Shown: piece after piece, positions 16,267 through 23,972 of the stretch
Layout of the letters: each line of letters starts with the position of its first letter
How positions within the stretch are numbered: position 1 is the first letter of the stretch
NCBI RefSeq assembly: GCF_021390475.1
Contig: NZ_JAJUWS010000047.1
Span: forward strand, 1 to 49,233
DNA length: 49,233 bases
Direction of reading: 5' to 3'
Source: Streptomyces sp. ST2-7A
Lineage (GTDB): Bacteria > Actinomycetota > Actinomycetes > Streptomycetales > Streptomycetaceae
Notes under the pieces: generated by a model
What the model was told of the DNA's origin: nothing
The model's input: only the letters and a program-made list of their open reading frames with translations
The model's database searches: none
Position numbers and translations under genes: made by a program

Positions 16267-17163
16267 ATGGCTCTCGTCGCTGTTTACGATGCCAATGTCC
16301 TGTATCCGAGTACCTTGCGCGATGTCCTCATCCGGGTAGCGCAGACCGGTTTGGTACAGGCGAAATGGACGGATCACATCCTCGATGAGACCTTCCGCAA
16401 CCTGCGGTTGAACCGTCCCGATCTCGACCCCAAAAAACTGGATCGAACACGGGAGTTGATGTCGGGAGCGGTTCGAGACGTGTTGGTGAAGGGCTACGAA
16501 CCGCTGATCGACATGCTCGATCTCCCGGACCCCGACGACCGACACGTCCTGGCCGCGGCCATCAGGGCACGAGCCCGGGTGATCGTCACCTCCAACGTGA
16601 AAGATTTCCCCTCCGACAAGCTGTCCCCCTGGGACGTGGAGGCCGTCCATCCGGACGCCTTTCTCGAAACACGGGTGAGCCTCTCTCCACGAGTGGTGTA
16701 CGGGGTGCTCACGCAGATGGCGGAACGTTGGAGGAAGCCACCGAACGCCGTGGTGACCGACGTGATCAACTCCCTGGAAAGGGAAGGGCTGGTGGCCTCG
16801 GTGGCGGCGCTTCGGGCCCTGAGCCGAGGTCCACCCCTCCGATCCCCGGTCCGATCGGGTCACGACCGCGTTCGAACGCCCCGGCGGTCGCGTCCTCGTG
16901 TGCCGTGCCCGCCGTGGCGGGAGGGGTGGCTCCGGACATGGGGGCCACGGCCGTGCTCTTCGTCGTGTCGATCCCGCTCGCCCTGCTCTCGCCCGGCGCG
17001 GGAATGCCGCTGTGGATCCTGGTCCTCCCGCTCAAGGCATGGATCGGCACCCGCCGGGCCCGGGCGGCCCGCACCGCACCGGACGAAGCCGACGACCCGG
17101 CCTCCGGCCTGTCCGCGTGACGCGCCGACCCGACTCCCGCCCGGGTCCGCCGGGACGGGGTGA
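16267..17163 (+). CDS. PIN-domain ribonuclease toxin (C-terminus altered by the repeat junction)
   Basis: PIN toxins are Mg-dependent RNases. Visible acidic residues: Asp8 in 'AVYDANVLYPS', 'HILDETFRNLRL', and 'LPDPDDRHVLAAAIRA' with 'VIVTSNVKDFP'. The family core ends near 'SLEREGLVASVAALRAL' (about residue 185). Here the frame runs on for about 110 residues of Arg/Pro/Ser-rich sequence, the last part being the TMEM175 repeat read out of frame, up to 17163. The native stop thus seems lost at the cassette's right edge; an out-of-frame TGA at 16814-16816 is the likely original position. Whether the tail impairs the toxin is unknown. Confidence 0.8.
   Translation: MALVAVYDANVLYPSTLRDVLIRVAQTGLVQAKWTDHILDETFRNLRLNRPDLDPKKLDRTRELMSGAVRDVLVKGYEPLIDMLDLPDPDDRHVLAAAIRARARVIVTSNVKDFPSDKLSPWDVEAVHPDAFLETRVSLSPRVVYGVLTQMAERWRKPPNAVVTDVINSLEREGLVASVAALRALSRGPPLRSPVRSGHDRVRTPRRSRPRVPCPPWREGWLRTWGPRPCSSSCRSRSPCSRPARECRCGSWSSRSRHGSAPAGPGRPAPHRTKPTTRPPACPRDAPTRLPPGSAGTG
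16934..17131 (+). repeat. 198-bp direct repeat, copy 2 (TMEM175 3' end)
   Basis: Identical to 15323-15520, including the TMEM175 stop codon and 11 bp beyond. Only the C-terminal coding part is present, with no N-terminal coding sequence in front, so this copy is a fragment. Together the copies bracket 1413 bp containing the HTH-PIN pair. Confidence 0.92.
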
Positions 17164-17358
17164 CATTCCGCCGCGCTCCCTCCGCACCGCGCACCGGTCG
17201 GGATCACCGGCTTCCCCGGCGCTCCGGGGCCGCGCGCCCCGGCCACGCCGTTGGCGCGTGCCCGCCGGCCGAGCGGGGTTCCACCGATGGGACGAGAAGG
17301 TGATCGACGGCCCGGGCAACGGTCCCGCCGGGAAGGGCGGGGCACCCCCGGAGACCGG

Positions 17359-18075
17359 TCAGCCGGTGGCGCGCGGGAGCCGGTCGGTGTCGGCCAGGTC
17401 GAGCAGGGGCACCCGGGGCCGGCCCCGGACCGCCTCCCACATCGCGTCGAGCGCGCGGTCCTCCAGCGCCTCCTCCCCCTCGGCCTCCACGAAATGGTCG
17501 CGCAGGAAGGCGAGGACGGTCTCGGCGTCGATATCCTCCTCCCGGTGGGGCGGGGCCCCCGATGAGGTGAGGAGCAGCAGCAGGAGCATGTCGGGGACGC
17601 GTCGTGTCCCCTTCCGGAGCGCGGGTTGGACATAGGGGACGTCCAAAGCCCTCGCGCCCCGGCGCCAGTAGAAACGCAGCCGGGCCACGGGGTCACCGTG
17701 CTCGCTCGCGGGATGCGCCATCGGGTGTTCCACCTCCGCCAGGGTCATCCGGGGGGAGAGGGAACGCTGCCAATGGGTGCCCACGTGTTCCATGAGACGG
17801 GACCCGATGCCGGCCGACCGTTGTCCGCCGCGAACCGCCAGGTAGGACAGAAGGAGGACTCCGCTCCCCGCCCGCCACTCCCCCACGGCGGCCCCCCGGG
17901 GATCACCGGCCTCGTCGAGCGCGACGGCCAGTACGCCGCTCCCCTGCCGGAGCGCGTCGTCGAGTTCGGAGCGGAGTAGGAGTTCGTCCGGGGGGAAACC
18001 GGGGCGCAGAAGCTCCTCGTACACCCGCTCGACCACAGGATCGCCGAAACCGACATCCACGATACGAACCGCCAT
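17359..18075 (-). CDS. GNAT family N-acetyltransferase
   Basis: The 238-aa protein has the acetyl-CoA binding strand-loop 'VLLLSYLAVRGGQRSAGIGS' followed by 'RLMEHV', the Q/RxxGxG/A signature. The N-terminal 'FPPDELLLRSELDDAL' and Leu-rich 'DMLLLLLLTSSG' are not substrate-diagnostic. A C-terminal helical extension of about 60 residues ('EALEDRALDAMWEAVRGRP') goes beyond the core GNAT fold. ATG 18075 has GAGGGGAAGG upstream. Substrate unknown. Confidence 0.75.
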   Translation of the reverse strand: MAVRIVDVGFGDPVVERVYEELLRPGFPPDELLLRSELDDALRQGSGVLAVALDEAGDPRGAAVGEWRAGSGVLLLSYLAVRGGQRSAGIGSRLMEHVGTHWQRSLSPRMTLAEVEHPMAHPASEHGDPVARLRFYWRRGARALDVPYVQPALRKGTRRVPDMLLLLLLTSSGAPPHREEDIDAETVLAFLRDHFVEAEGEEALEDRALDAMWEAVRGRPRVPLLDLADTDRLPRATG

Positions 18076-18410
18076 GCGCCTTCCCCTCTCGCGACCACCC
18101 GTCGTCACGGTGGGTCGCCTCGTCCCGATACCGTGCCCGACGCCCCGGGGCTCGGTGGGTCCACCATCCCGGGAATCCGGCGAGCGGGGTCGCCAACACG
18201 AGCCCACCGGTCGCGAACCACACCTTCGCGCCGCCGTCGCCCGGGTCGGGTACGGAACGAGGCGGGTCGGCGACCGGGCCCCGACATTCGGGCGCCGGCC
18301 CACGACCCCCGGGGCACCGGCTCTCCGGGAGCGGCCCGGCGATGTCCCGAAGGGAGGAACTGTTCGCCTCCGGGACCTTCTCGAGGTGAACACGAGCGCA
18401 CACTTTCGCC
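18076..18410. other. Intergenic region between divergent GNAT and Phd genes
   Basis: 335 bp of GC-rich sequence; chance ORFs only. A GGGAGG near 18351 belongs to no start. No promoter motif convincing enough to call. Confidence 0.4.
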
Positions 18411-18791
18411 ATGACCGACATCAGCTACTCGATCGTGCAGGCCCGGGCCCGGCTGGGGGCCATCGCTCGCCGGGTGGCCGCCACCCGTGAACCGGTGGCC
18501 ATCACCGATCACGGGCAGCCGGTGGCCATACCGGTCGGTCCGGCCGATGCCCTGGAGTCGGAGGAGACACGCGTTCCGGCCGCCTCCCGCAAACGACGTT
18601 CGGAGGGGGAGGAAGCCGGCGTTCCCCACGCCGAGGCCCTCCGACGGATCTTCGGTGATGACGCGTGGCCCATGAGGTCGCCCGGGAACCGGAGACTCTG
18701 GCCAAGGCCGAGCGTTTCGCGAAAGACGATCCGGATGGGGTCTGACCGGGATACGCGCCAAAGGGGCAACGGGATGATCTTGAAGCCCTGA
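18411..18791 (+). CDS. Phd/YefM-type antitoxin, C-terminus uncertain
   Basis: The N-terminus 'MTDISYSIVQARARLGAIAR' and 'REPVAITDHGQPVAIPV' is the Phd/YefM DNA-binding fold; residues 50-85 are the variable toxin-binding part ending 'HAEALRRIFGDDA'. The frame then continues about 40 residues with sequence that does not fit the family, running into the integrase-junction DNA, so the native end was probably near residue 85. Its partner toxin gene is truncated within it. Confidence 0.7.
   Translation: MTDISYSIVQARARLGAIARRVAATREPVAITDHGQPVAIPVGPADALESEETRVPAASRKRRSEGEEAGVPHAEALRRIFGDDAWPMRSPGNRRLWPRPSVSRKTIRMGSDRDTRQRGNGMILKP
18665..18745 (+). pseudogene. RelE/ParE-like toxin, 5' remnant only
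   Basis: Overlapping the Phd frame, GTG 18665 starts 'VAHEVAREPETLAKAERFAK' and then DDPDGV before a TGA. This matches the first helices of RelE-family toxins as I remember them (x-EV-x-W/E-PEAL...AxxFxxDDPDG). The remaining 60 or so residues are absent; after 18745 the sequence leads into the integrase fragment. Short length makes this tentative. Confidence 0.45.
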
Positions 18792-18802
18792 TGCGCTCGG
18801 AC

Positions 18803-19280
18803 TCACCCGCGGCGGCGAGCAGCGGGGTCGCGCTCGGCGACGTGCCGGGCGACCGCGTCGACGCCGGGGCGGGCGTACCGCTCCCGGGAGCGGACGGAGG
18901 CGTGGCGGGAGCGGGCCGGCAGCATCGGGGGGGGAGGTGCCGCCCTCGGCGTCGTGTGTCAGGGCACTGTGCCGGAGCCGGTGCAAGGTCCAGCCGTCCA
19001 GGTCCTCGATGCCCTCGGGCAAGGTGAGCGGGTTGGCCGGGAGCCGGGTGTTCTTCTCGAGGATCCCCTCTGCCCGGCGGCAGGAGAGCCGGGCCCGGCC
19101 GGTCTCCGGGCACACGTCGGGCGTCGGTGTCCCGGCCGGGGCCTTGCGGTCGGTGGGGAACAGCGGGCCGCGGGTGCGGCGGGCGATCAGTCGGGGCAGG
19201 AGCTGGGCGGTGCCGGACTGCCGGTGAATCCACTCGGTCGCCCCACCCTTCCGGCGCTGCCGCAGTAAATGCGTACACCT
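18803..19280 (-). pseudogene. Tyrosine integrase (site-specific recombinase), truncated and frameshifted
   Basis: The minus strand reads 'THLLRQRRKGGATEWIH', 'LPRLIARRTRGPLFPTD', 'GWTLHRLRHSALTHDAEGGT' and, one frame over, 'LPARSRHASVRSRERYARPG' to 'VARHVAERDPAARRRG' and stop. These hold the H-x-L-R box, the second His (SRHAS) and the nucleophile Tyr (ERYARPG) of tyrosine recombinases. The frame change is at an 8-C run (G run 18927-18934 on the plus strand). The SAM-like DNA-binding domain and the first catalytic Arg are missing upstream of about 19280. This is a dead remnant of a mobile element. Confidence 0.8.
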
Positions 19281-19557
19281 CGCCCCGGCGGCCGGAACGG
19301 CCCGCCGCAGGTCGCGATGATCACCGTGGAGATCCCGCCGCAGTGAATCCGGCATGTACTGCGGCGGATTGCCGATGAACCGTCAGGTGATGGAAGTCCC
19401 ACAAGCCGACCACGAAGCGGGATTACCTCTACCGCCATCCACTGCCCGCTGGTCCTCATCCATGGCCCAAGGCTGGAGCCTCACGCTGAGCCACTTGTCA
19501 CCTCGCAGCAGCTTCGAGGTGTCACACAAGTGGATGTGGAGGCTGTCACCGGGACGA
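19281..19557. other. Junction sequence with hairpins, no gene recognised
   Basis: CCGCCGCAGT (19335-19344) and ACTGCGGCGG (19358-19367) form a 10-bp stem. An imperfect hairpin at 19491-19533 (CCACTTG...CAAGTGG) lies 25 bp beyond the aldo/keto reductase stop and could terminate it. Confidence 0.4.
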
Positions 19558-20577
19558 TCAGCGGCGTCGCAGGGACGGGTCGAGCAGCGCGGGCGGGGTG
19601 TCGTTCTTCTCGTGTGCGGCGAGGTCGGTGCCGGGGGCGACGATGGCGTCGATCGCGTCGAGTACGTCGGCGGAGAGCGTGATGTCCGCGGCGGCAAGCT
19701 GCGAGTGCAGGTGGTCCAGCGTGCGGGGGCCGATGAGCGCGCTGGTCACGCCGGGGTGCGCGGTCACGAAGCCGAGCGCGAGCTGGATCATCGTCAGGCC
19801 CGCCTCGTCGGCGACCTCGGCCAGTTGCTCGACGGCGTCGAGCCTGGCCCGGTTGGAGGGAATGGCGGTGTCGAAGCGCTGCGGCATGAACGTTGAGCGG
19901 CTGGTGGTGATCTCACTGCCCTCGCGGATCGCGCCCGACAGCCAGCCCGAGGCCAGCGGGCTCCATGCCAGCACACCGAGCCCGTACCGCTCGGTCACGG
20001 GCAGGACATGGGCCTCGATGCCGCGTTGCAGGATCGAGTAGCTGGGCTGTTCGGCGACGTAACGGCTCAAGTGGTGCTCGCGGGCGGCCCACTGGGCTTG
20101 CACGATGCGGTAGGCCGGAAAGGTCGAGGAGCCGAAGTAGCGGATCTTCCCCACGCGCTGCAGGTCGGTCAACGCCGACAAGGTCTCCTCGTCGCTGGTG
20201 TTCGGGTCCCACCGGTGGATTTGGTAGAGGTCGACGTGGTCGACGCCGAGCCGACGCAGGCTGCCCTCCAGCGCGGTGACCAGCCAGCGGCGCGAGCTGC
20301 CCTGGCGATTGCGCTCGTCACCCATCGGCATGGTCGCCTTCGTGGCCAGCACGATGTCGTCGCGGCGGCCCGCGATGGCCTTGCCGACCATTTCTTCCGA
20401 CTCGCCGCCGCTGTACACGTCGGCGGTGTCGATCAGGTTGATCCCCGCCTCCAAGGCGGCGTTGACGATGGCGGTGACCTCCTCCCGGGTGGTGCGCCCG
20501 ATCTTTCCGAAGTTCATCGCTCCGAGCGCGAGGGTGCCGACCTGCACACCGGTGCGGCCCAAACTGCGGTACTGCAT
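19558..20577 (-). CDS. Aldo/keto reductase
   Basis: NADPH-dependent oxidoreductase of the AKR superfamily, 339 aa. The N-terminus 'MQYRSLGRTGVQVGTLALGA' is typical. The catalytic tetrad is visible: Asp and Tyr in 'LIDTADVYSGGESEEMVG', Lys in 'DIVLATKATMPMG', His in 'DLYQIHRWDP'. The cofactor-binding end 'ALIGPRTLDHLHSQLAA' is present. It is divergent from a TetR regulator with an inverted-repeat operator between them, so it is probably derepressed by a reactive or xenobiotic compound. It is flanked by integrase and Tn3 remnants, so possibly acquired. Confidence 0.92.
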   Translation of the reverse strand: MQYRSLGRTGVQVGTLALGAMNFGKIGRTTREEVTAIVNAALEAGINLIDTADVYSGGESEEMVGKAIAGRRDDIVLATKATMPMGDERNRQGSSRRWLVTALEGSLRRLGVDHVDLYQIHRWDPNTSDEETLSALTDLQRVGKIRYFGSSTFPAYRIVQAQWAAREHHLSRYVAEQPSYSILQRGIEAHVLPVTERYGLGVLAWSPLASGWLSGAIREGSEITTSRSTFMPQRFDTAIPSNRARLDAVEQLAEVADEAGLTMIQLALGFVTAHPGVTSALIGPRTLDHLHSQLAAADITLSADVLDAIDAIVAPGTDLAAHEKNDTPPALLDPSLRRR

Positions 20578-20668
20578 GGCCGTGTCTCCTCATTGTGGGT
20601 GAAGCGTGACGCATCGCATGGCTTGGTTGCCGGGCCCCTGCTCTGACATCATGAGCAAAACGGAACCT

Positions 20669-20698
20669 CGTTCCGGAACGATACGGAACATCGTTCCG
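20669..20698. promoter_or_regulatory. Inverted-repeat operator for the TetR-type regulator
   Basis: Two overlapping symmetric elements: a 12-bp palindrome CGTTCCGGAACG (20669-20680), and CGGAACGAT (20674-20682) paired with ATCGTTCCG (20690-20698). The GGAAC/GTTCC half-site recurs, including CGGAAC at 20661-20666 and 20684-20689. Lying between divergent aldo/keto reductase and TetR genes, it is the obvious TetR target. Confidence 0.65.
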
Positions 20699-20731
20699 TT
20701 TTTGCAAGCGGCAAGTGGAGGGAGCGGCACG

Positions 20732-21325
20732 GTGAACGACAGCGACGAGGACGCGGGGCAGGCGGCCCCGGCCAGGCGGAAGGACGCCCGGCGCAACCAG
20801 AAGGCCCTGCTCGATGCGGCCGCCGCGGTCTTCGTCACGTCGGGCGTGGAAGCGCCGGTACGCGACATCGCGGCCAGGGCCGGCGTCGGGGTGGGCACGA
20901 TCTACCGCCATTTCCCGACGCGAGCGGACCTCGTCATCGGCGTCTACCGGCACCAGGTCGACGCCTGCGCCGATGCCGGTCCGGCCCTGCTGGCGACCAG
21001 CCCTTCTCCGCACTCCGCACTGGGGCAGTGGATCAACCTCTTCGCTGATTTCCTGGTCACCAAACACGGACTCGCCGCCGTACTGCAGGCCGACAACGCC
21101 GGCTTCGAGGCGTTGCATGCCTACTTCCTCGATCGCCTCGTACCCGTCTGCACCAAACTGCTCGAAGCCGCAGCCGTCGCCGGCGAGATCCGCCCCGACA
21201 TCGATGCGTACCAACTCATGCGCGGCGTCGGTAACCTCTGCATCGGCGCGGACAGCGATCCCCGCTACGACGCACGCCGCATAGTCGAACTCCTTGTCGC
21301 AGGGCTGCGCCGACCGCGCCACTGA
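20732..21325 (+). CDS. TetR/AcrR family transcriptional regulator
   Basis: The 197-aa protein has the N-terminal HTH 'AVFVTSGVEAPVRDIAARAG' then 'VGTIYRHFPTRADLVIGVYR', and a helical ligand-binding domain ('HGLAAVLQADNAGFEALHAY'). Start GTG 20732 has GGAGGGAG 7-14 nt upstream; an earlier ATG at 20606 would put the operator inside the coding region, so it is rejected. It presumably represses the divergent aldo/keto reductase gene and itself. Confidence 0.9.
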   Translation: MNDSDEDAGQAAPARRKDARRNQKALLDAAAAVFVTSGVEAPVRDIAARAGVGVGTIYRHFPTRADLVIGVYRHQVDACADAGPALLATSPSPHSALGQWINLFADFLVTKHGLAAVLQADNAGFEALHAYFLDRLVPVCTKLLEAAAVAGEIRPDIDAYQLMRGVGNLCIGADSDPRYDARRIVELLVAGLRRPRH

Positions 21326-21367
21326 CCTCGGCGACATCGCGCGTGCGGCTCTACTGAATCGCGATCC

Positions 21368-21850
21368 TCACGCGGCTTGGCCGAGGCCGACGGTGGTCAG
21401 GTCCTGCTCGCGCGGCGGGGTGAAGTCGACGTCGAGCTTCGGGTCGTACGCGTCGGGCCGGATGCCGGGTTCGTGGGTGCTGTACTCGCCGAACCGGTTG
21501 ATGCGTTCGGTCAGGTACCGCGAGATGTGCGCCAGGTCCTCCGGGTCGATCTCCCATCCCTCCTCCAGCAGCTGACGGACGATCTCCGCGATGTCCAGGG
21601 CATTGTGGAAGATCACCGTGTTCATGAGCAGCGCGTCGAATTTCATCGCCTTCTCCTGCCCGATCGGGGCGTTGCCCGCGATGACGCCGCGATTGCCGAA
21701 GCCGATCCACTGGGAGAACCGGTTGAACGACTCCACCTTGTTCGTCGCCGCGGTCACCCGCCGGCGAAGCGGCGCATCCGACGGATACCGAAGGAGTCGC
21801 ACCGTGCGGATCACGCGGCCGACCTCACGAAAGGCGACGTGGGTGGCGGC
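21368..21850 (-). pseudogene. Tn3-family transposase, C-terminal fragment
   Basis: About 155 codons match the end of Tn3 transposases: 'EVGRVIRTVRLLRYPSDAPL', 'VTAATNKVESFNRFSQWIGF', 'AMKFDALLMNTVIFHNALDI', 'DPEDLAHISRYLTERINRFG'. The Glu of VESFN is the last residue of the DDE triad. A whole Tn3 transposase is about 1000 residues; everything upstream is missing, and the fragment joins foreign sequence near 21845. The frame runs to its own stop at 21368 with no internal stop. It cannot act alone, and no terminal inverted repeat was recognised. Confidence 0.88.
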
Positions 21851-21870
21851 CGGCAGTGGCACCGGGATGA

Positions 21871-22249
21871 GGGTGGGCCGCGGCGGCGCTCGGCCTGATC
21901 CCGCCGCTGCGGGTGGCGATGGCCCGGGTGGGGTTGTGGCCGGGCCCGCTGGTCCGCACCCCGGACACCGTCGGCGTCATCGTCTTCCCGCCGGCCTTTC
22001 CGCTGGCCGCGCTGTCGAACGTGCTCGTCGCCCCGGAGCTGATGCCCGGCTGGTTGGCGACGATCTCGGCGTGGAATCCGCTGTCGGCGACGGTGGCGGC
22101 CTGCCGGGAGATCTTCGGCGACCCCGGCGCGGGCGGGGAGTCCTGGCCGGCCGCACACGCGCCGCTGCCCGCGGTGGTGTGGCCGCTGGCTGTTGATCGC
22201 GGTCTTCGCGCCGCTCGCGGTGCGCCGGTACCGGCGCATGGGGCGCTGA
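21871..22249 (+). pseudogene. ABC-2 transporter permease, C-terminal fragment with frameshift
   Basis: The plus strand reads 'GLWPGPLVRTPDTVGVIVFP', 'LAALSNVLVAPELMPGWLAT', 'AWNPLSATVAACREIFGDPG', the end of a drug-resistance-type ABC-2 permease. A one-base gain near 22186-22191 changes frame before the final 'AVFAPLAVRRYRRMGR' and stop at 22249. The N-terminal membrane helices are missing; the left edge abuts the Tn3 fragment. Confidence 0.7.
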
Positions 22250-22349
22250 CCGGTGGGCGTCGGGTCCGGGACGCGCGAAACCCCCCGGGGGTGGTCACAC
22301 CACCGGAATCGGCGGCGCGGGTGCCTCGGCGGGCACCTTCACGGGTGCC

Positions 22350-23441
22350 TCAGATGGCGACGCCCTTGGAGCGCAGGTAGGACAGCGGGTCGATGTCCGT
22401 GCCGTAGCTCTGGCCGGTGCGGATCTCGAAGTGCAGGTGCGGGCCGGTGCTGTTGCCGGTGGAACCGACCAGACCGATCTGCTGCCCGGCGGAGACCGAC
22501 TGGCCGGCGCTCACCGAGATCGAGGAGAGGTGGGCGTACTGGCTGAAGTGACCGTCGGCGTGACGGATGATCACCTCGTTGCCGTACGAACCGCCCCAGC
22601 CGGCGGAGACCACGGTGCCCGAGCCGACCGCCATGACGGTGGTGCCGGTGGAGGCGGAGAAGTCCACACCGGTGTGGTAACCACTGGCCCACATGGCGCC
22701 GGAGGCGCGGTAGGCGGTGGTCGGGGCGGCGTTGACCGGAACGCTGAAGCCGGCGGTGGCGGCCGGGGCGGCCTGCTGGGCGGGGGCCTTCTCGGTCTTC
22801 CGCTCGGCGGCCGGGGCGGCCTCCTCGACCTTCTCCTCGGCGGCCGGGGCGGCCTCCTCGACCGGGGCGGTCTCCTCGGGGGCGACCTCCTCGATCGTGA
22901 CGGTGACCTCAACGGTCTCCTCCTCGACCTCTTCGGCGGGGAGTTCGGCGCGGTCGCTGGTGCGGTCCGCCCGCTCACCGGCGGTGGTGCCGGTGGTGAG
23001 GGTCAACTTCTGACCGGGGTGGATCAGGTTGGGGTTCTTCCCGACCACCTCGCGGTTGGTCTCCCACAGCTGCACCCAGCCGCCCTCGACCTGATGGGCG
23101 GTGGCGATGCGGGAGAGGGTGTCACCGCTGACGACGGTGTAGCGGTCGGCGGACTTCTTGCCGGCCCCCTTCTCGGACTTACCGGCCTTGCCGGTCTCCT
23201 TGTCCGACTCGGCGGCCTTCGCGGCCCGCTCGGCCGCGGCGGCGACCTGCTGAACCTGCTGCGCGAGATCGGCGGTCGCGAAGGACTCGGGGGCGGGGGC
23301 CGTGATGGGGGCCGGGGCGGCGCTCGCGCCACCGGCGGCGACGAGCGGGAGTGCGACGCCGGCGCCACCGGCGCCCAGCATCAGGGAAATGCGGGAGATA
23401 CGGCTGACGCGCTGACGACGGTGACGACCGCGTGCGGACAT
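22350..23441 (-). CDS. Secreted LysM / M23 peptidoglycan endopeptidase
   Basis: The 363-aa exported cell-wall hydrolase has an Arg-rich signal peptide ('ISLMLGAGGAGVALPLVAAG'), a LysM domain near residues 99-145 ('YTVVSGDTLSRIATAHQ'), an Ala/Glu/Pro-rich linker with imperfect repeats of 'VEEAAPAAE', and an M23 LytM-type domain with the zinc ligands in 'HTGVDFSA' (His256, Asp260) and 'HLHFEIR'. It should cleave peptide crosslinks during growth or germination. AGAGGAG precedes ATG 23441, and a c-di-AMP riboswitch fills the leader. GC-rich hairpins at 22290-22304 and 22320-22337 lie just past the stop. Confidence 0.93.
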   Translation of the reverse strand: MSARGRHRRQRVSRISRISLMLGAGGAGVALPLVAAGGASAAPAPITAPAPESFATADLAQQVQQVAAAAERAAKAAESDKETGKAGKSEKGAGKKSADRYTVVSGDTLSRIATAHQVEGGWVQLWETNREVVGKNPNLIHPGQKLTLTTGTTAGERADRTSDRAELPAEEVEEETVEVTVTIEEVAPEETAPVEEAAPAAEEKVEEAAPAAERKTEKAPAQQAAPAATAGFSVPVNAAPTTAYRASGAMWASGYHTGVDFSASTGTTVMAVGSGTVVSAGWGGSYGNEVIIRHADGHFSQYAHLSSISVSAGQSVSAGQQIGLVGSTGNSTGPHLHFEIRTGQSYGTDIDPLSYLRSKGVAI

Positions 23442-23454
23442 GGGTGTGCTCCTC

Positions 23455-23655
23455 TCCGACGCCTACGAGGTGAGCTGTCGGGTTCGGGCCGGAAAGGTGC
23501 CCGGTCGTCGCCCGGTCGGGACGCGATGTCCCGGCCGGACGGGCGACTTCACCCCTAGCCGGTCGGTGACCGGCGAAAAGTGGGTCCCCCGCTCCTGTCG
23601 TACGGATGGTGCTGTGGTGGCTCCGCGAACGGTGACAGGACTCGGCGTGCCGTTC
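23455..23655 (-). promoter_or_regulatory. ydaO-type cyclic di-AMP riboswitch
   Basis: Read on the minus strand, the leader holds the conserved blocks of the ydaO class in order: GCCGAGTCCTGTC, GCGGAGCCACC, CGGGGGACCCAC, GGGGTGAAG, and CCCGAACCCGACAGCTCACC followed by TCGTAGGCG, ending about 14 nt before the start codon. In actinomycetes this riboswitch controls cell-wall hydrolases and resuscitation factors, switching expression off when c-di-AMP is high. Boundaries are approximate. Identified by eye against the remembered consensus. Confidence 0.85.
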
Positions 23656-23972
23656 GTGGCGCGGCGCGAAGTGCGACGCGGCCAGAACGTTAAGCGGATG
23701 GTCTCCTCGGAAACAAGGCGGCAAGCGGAAGTGGCGTCCGAGAGGGGCCGATCGGGATGTGTCCCACCTTGTCCGGGTAACGGCATGTGGCCGCCTATTA
23801 TCACAGGGTAATAACAACCGATCTTGCGCTTTTCCCAACTACTTGACCTCAAACGCCACTTGGCGAACCCCGCCGACACCCGCCCCGAAAACCCGTCAGA
23901 GAATGGAGGGTAAACGGTGATGTCCGTCACCAACCCCCGCACGGGGAAGCGAAATTGCAGGTGATGTAACCA
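23656..23972. other. Divergent promoter region upstream of riboswitch and GrpB gene
   Basis: A marked AT-rich patch (TATTATCACAGGGTAATAAC, 23796-23815, approximate) is a likely promoter or binding site for the hydrolase transcript. No gene recognised. An AGGTGA element precedes the GrpB start by about 10 nt. Confidence 0.4.

Noticed and set aside
8404..22300. A complete integrative conjugative element
   Set aside because: No replication initiator, FtsK-type transfer protein, excisionase next to the integrase, or matching attachment sites were found; the integrase is truncated.
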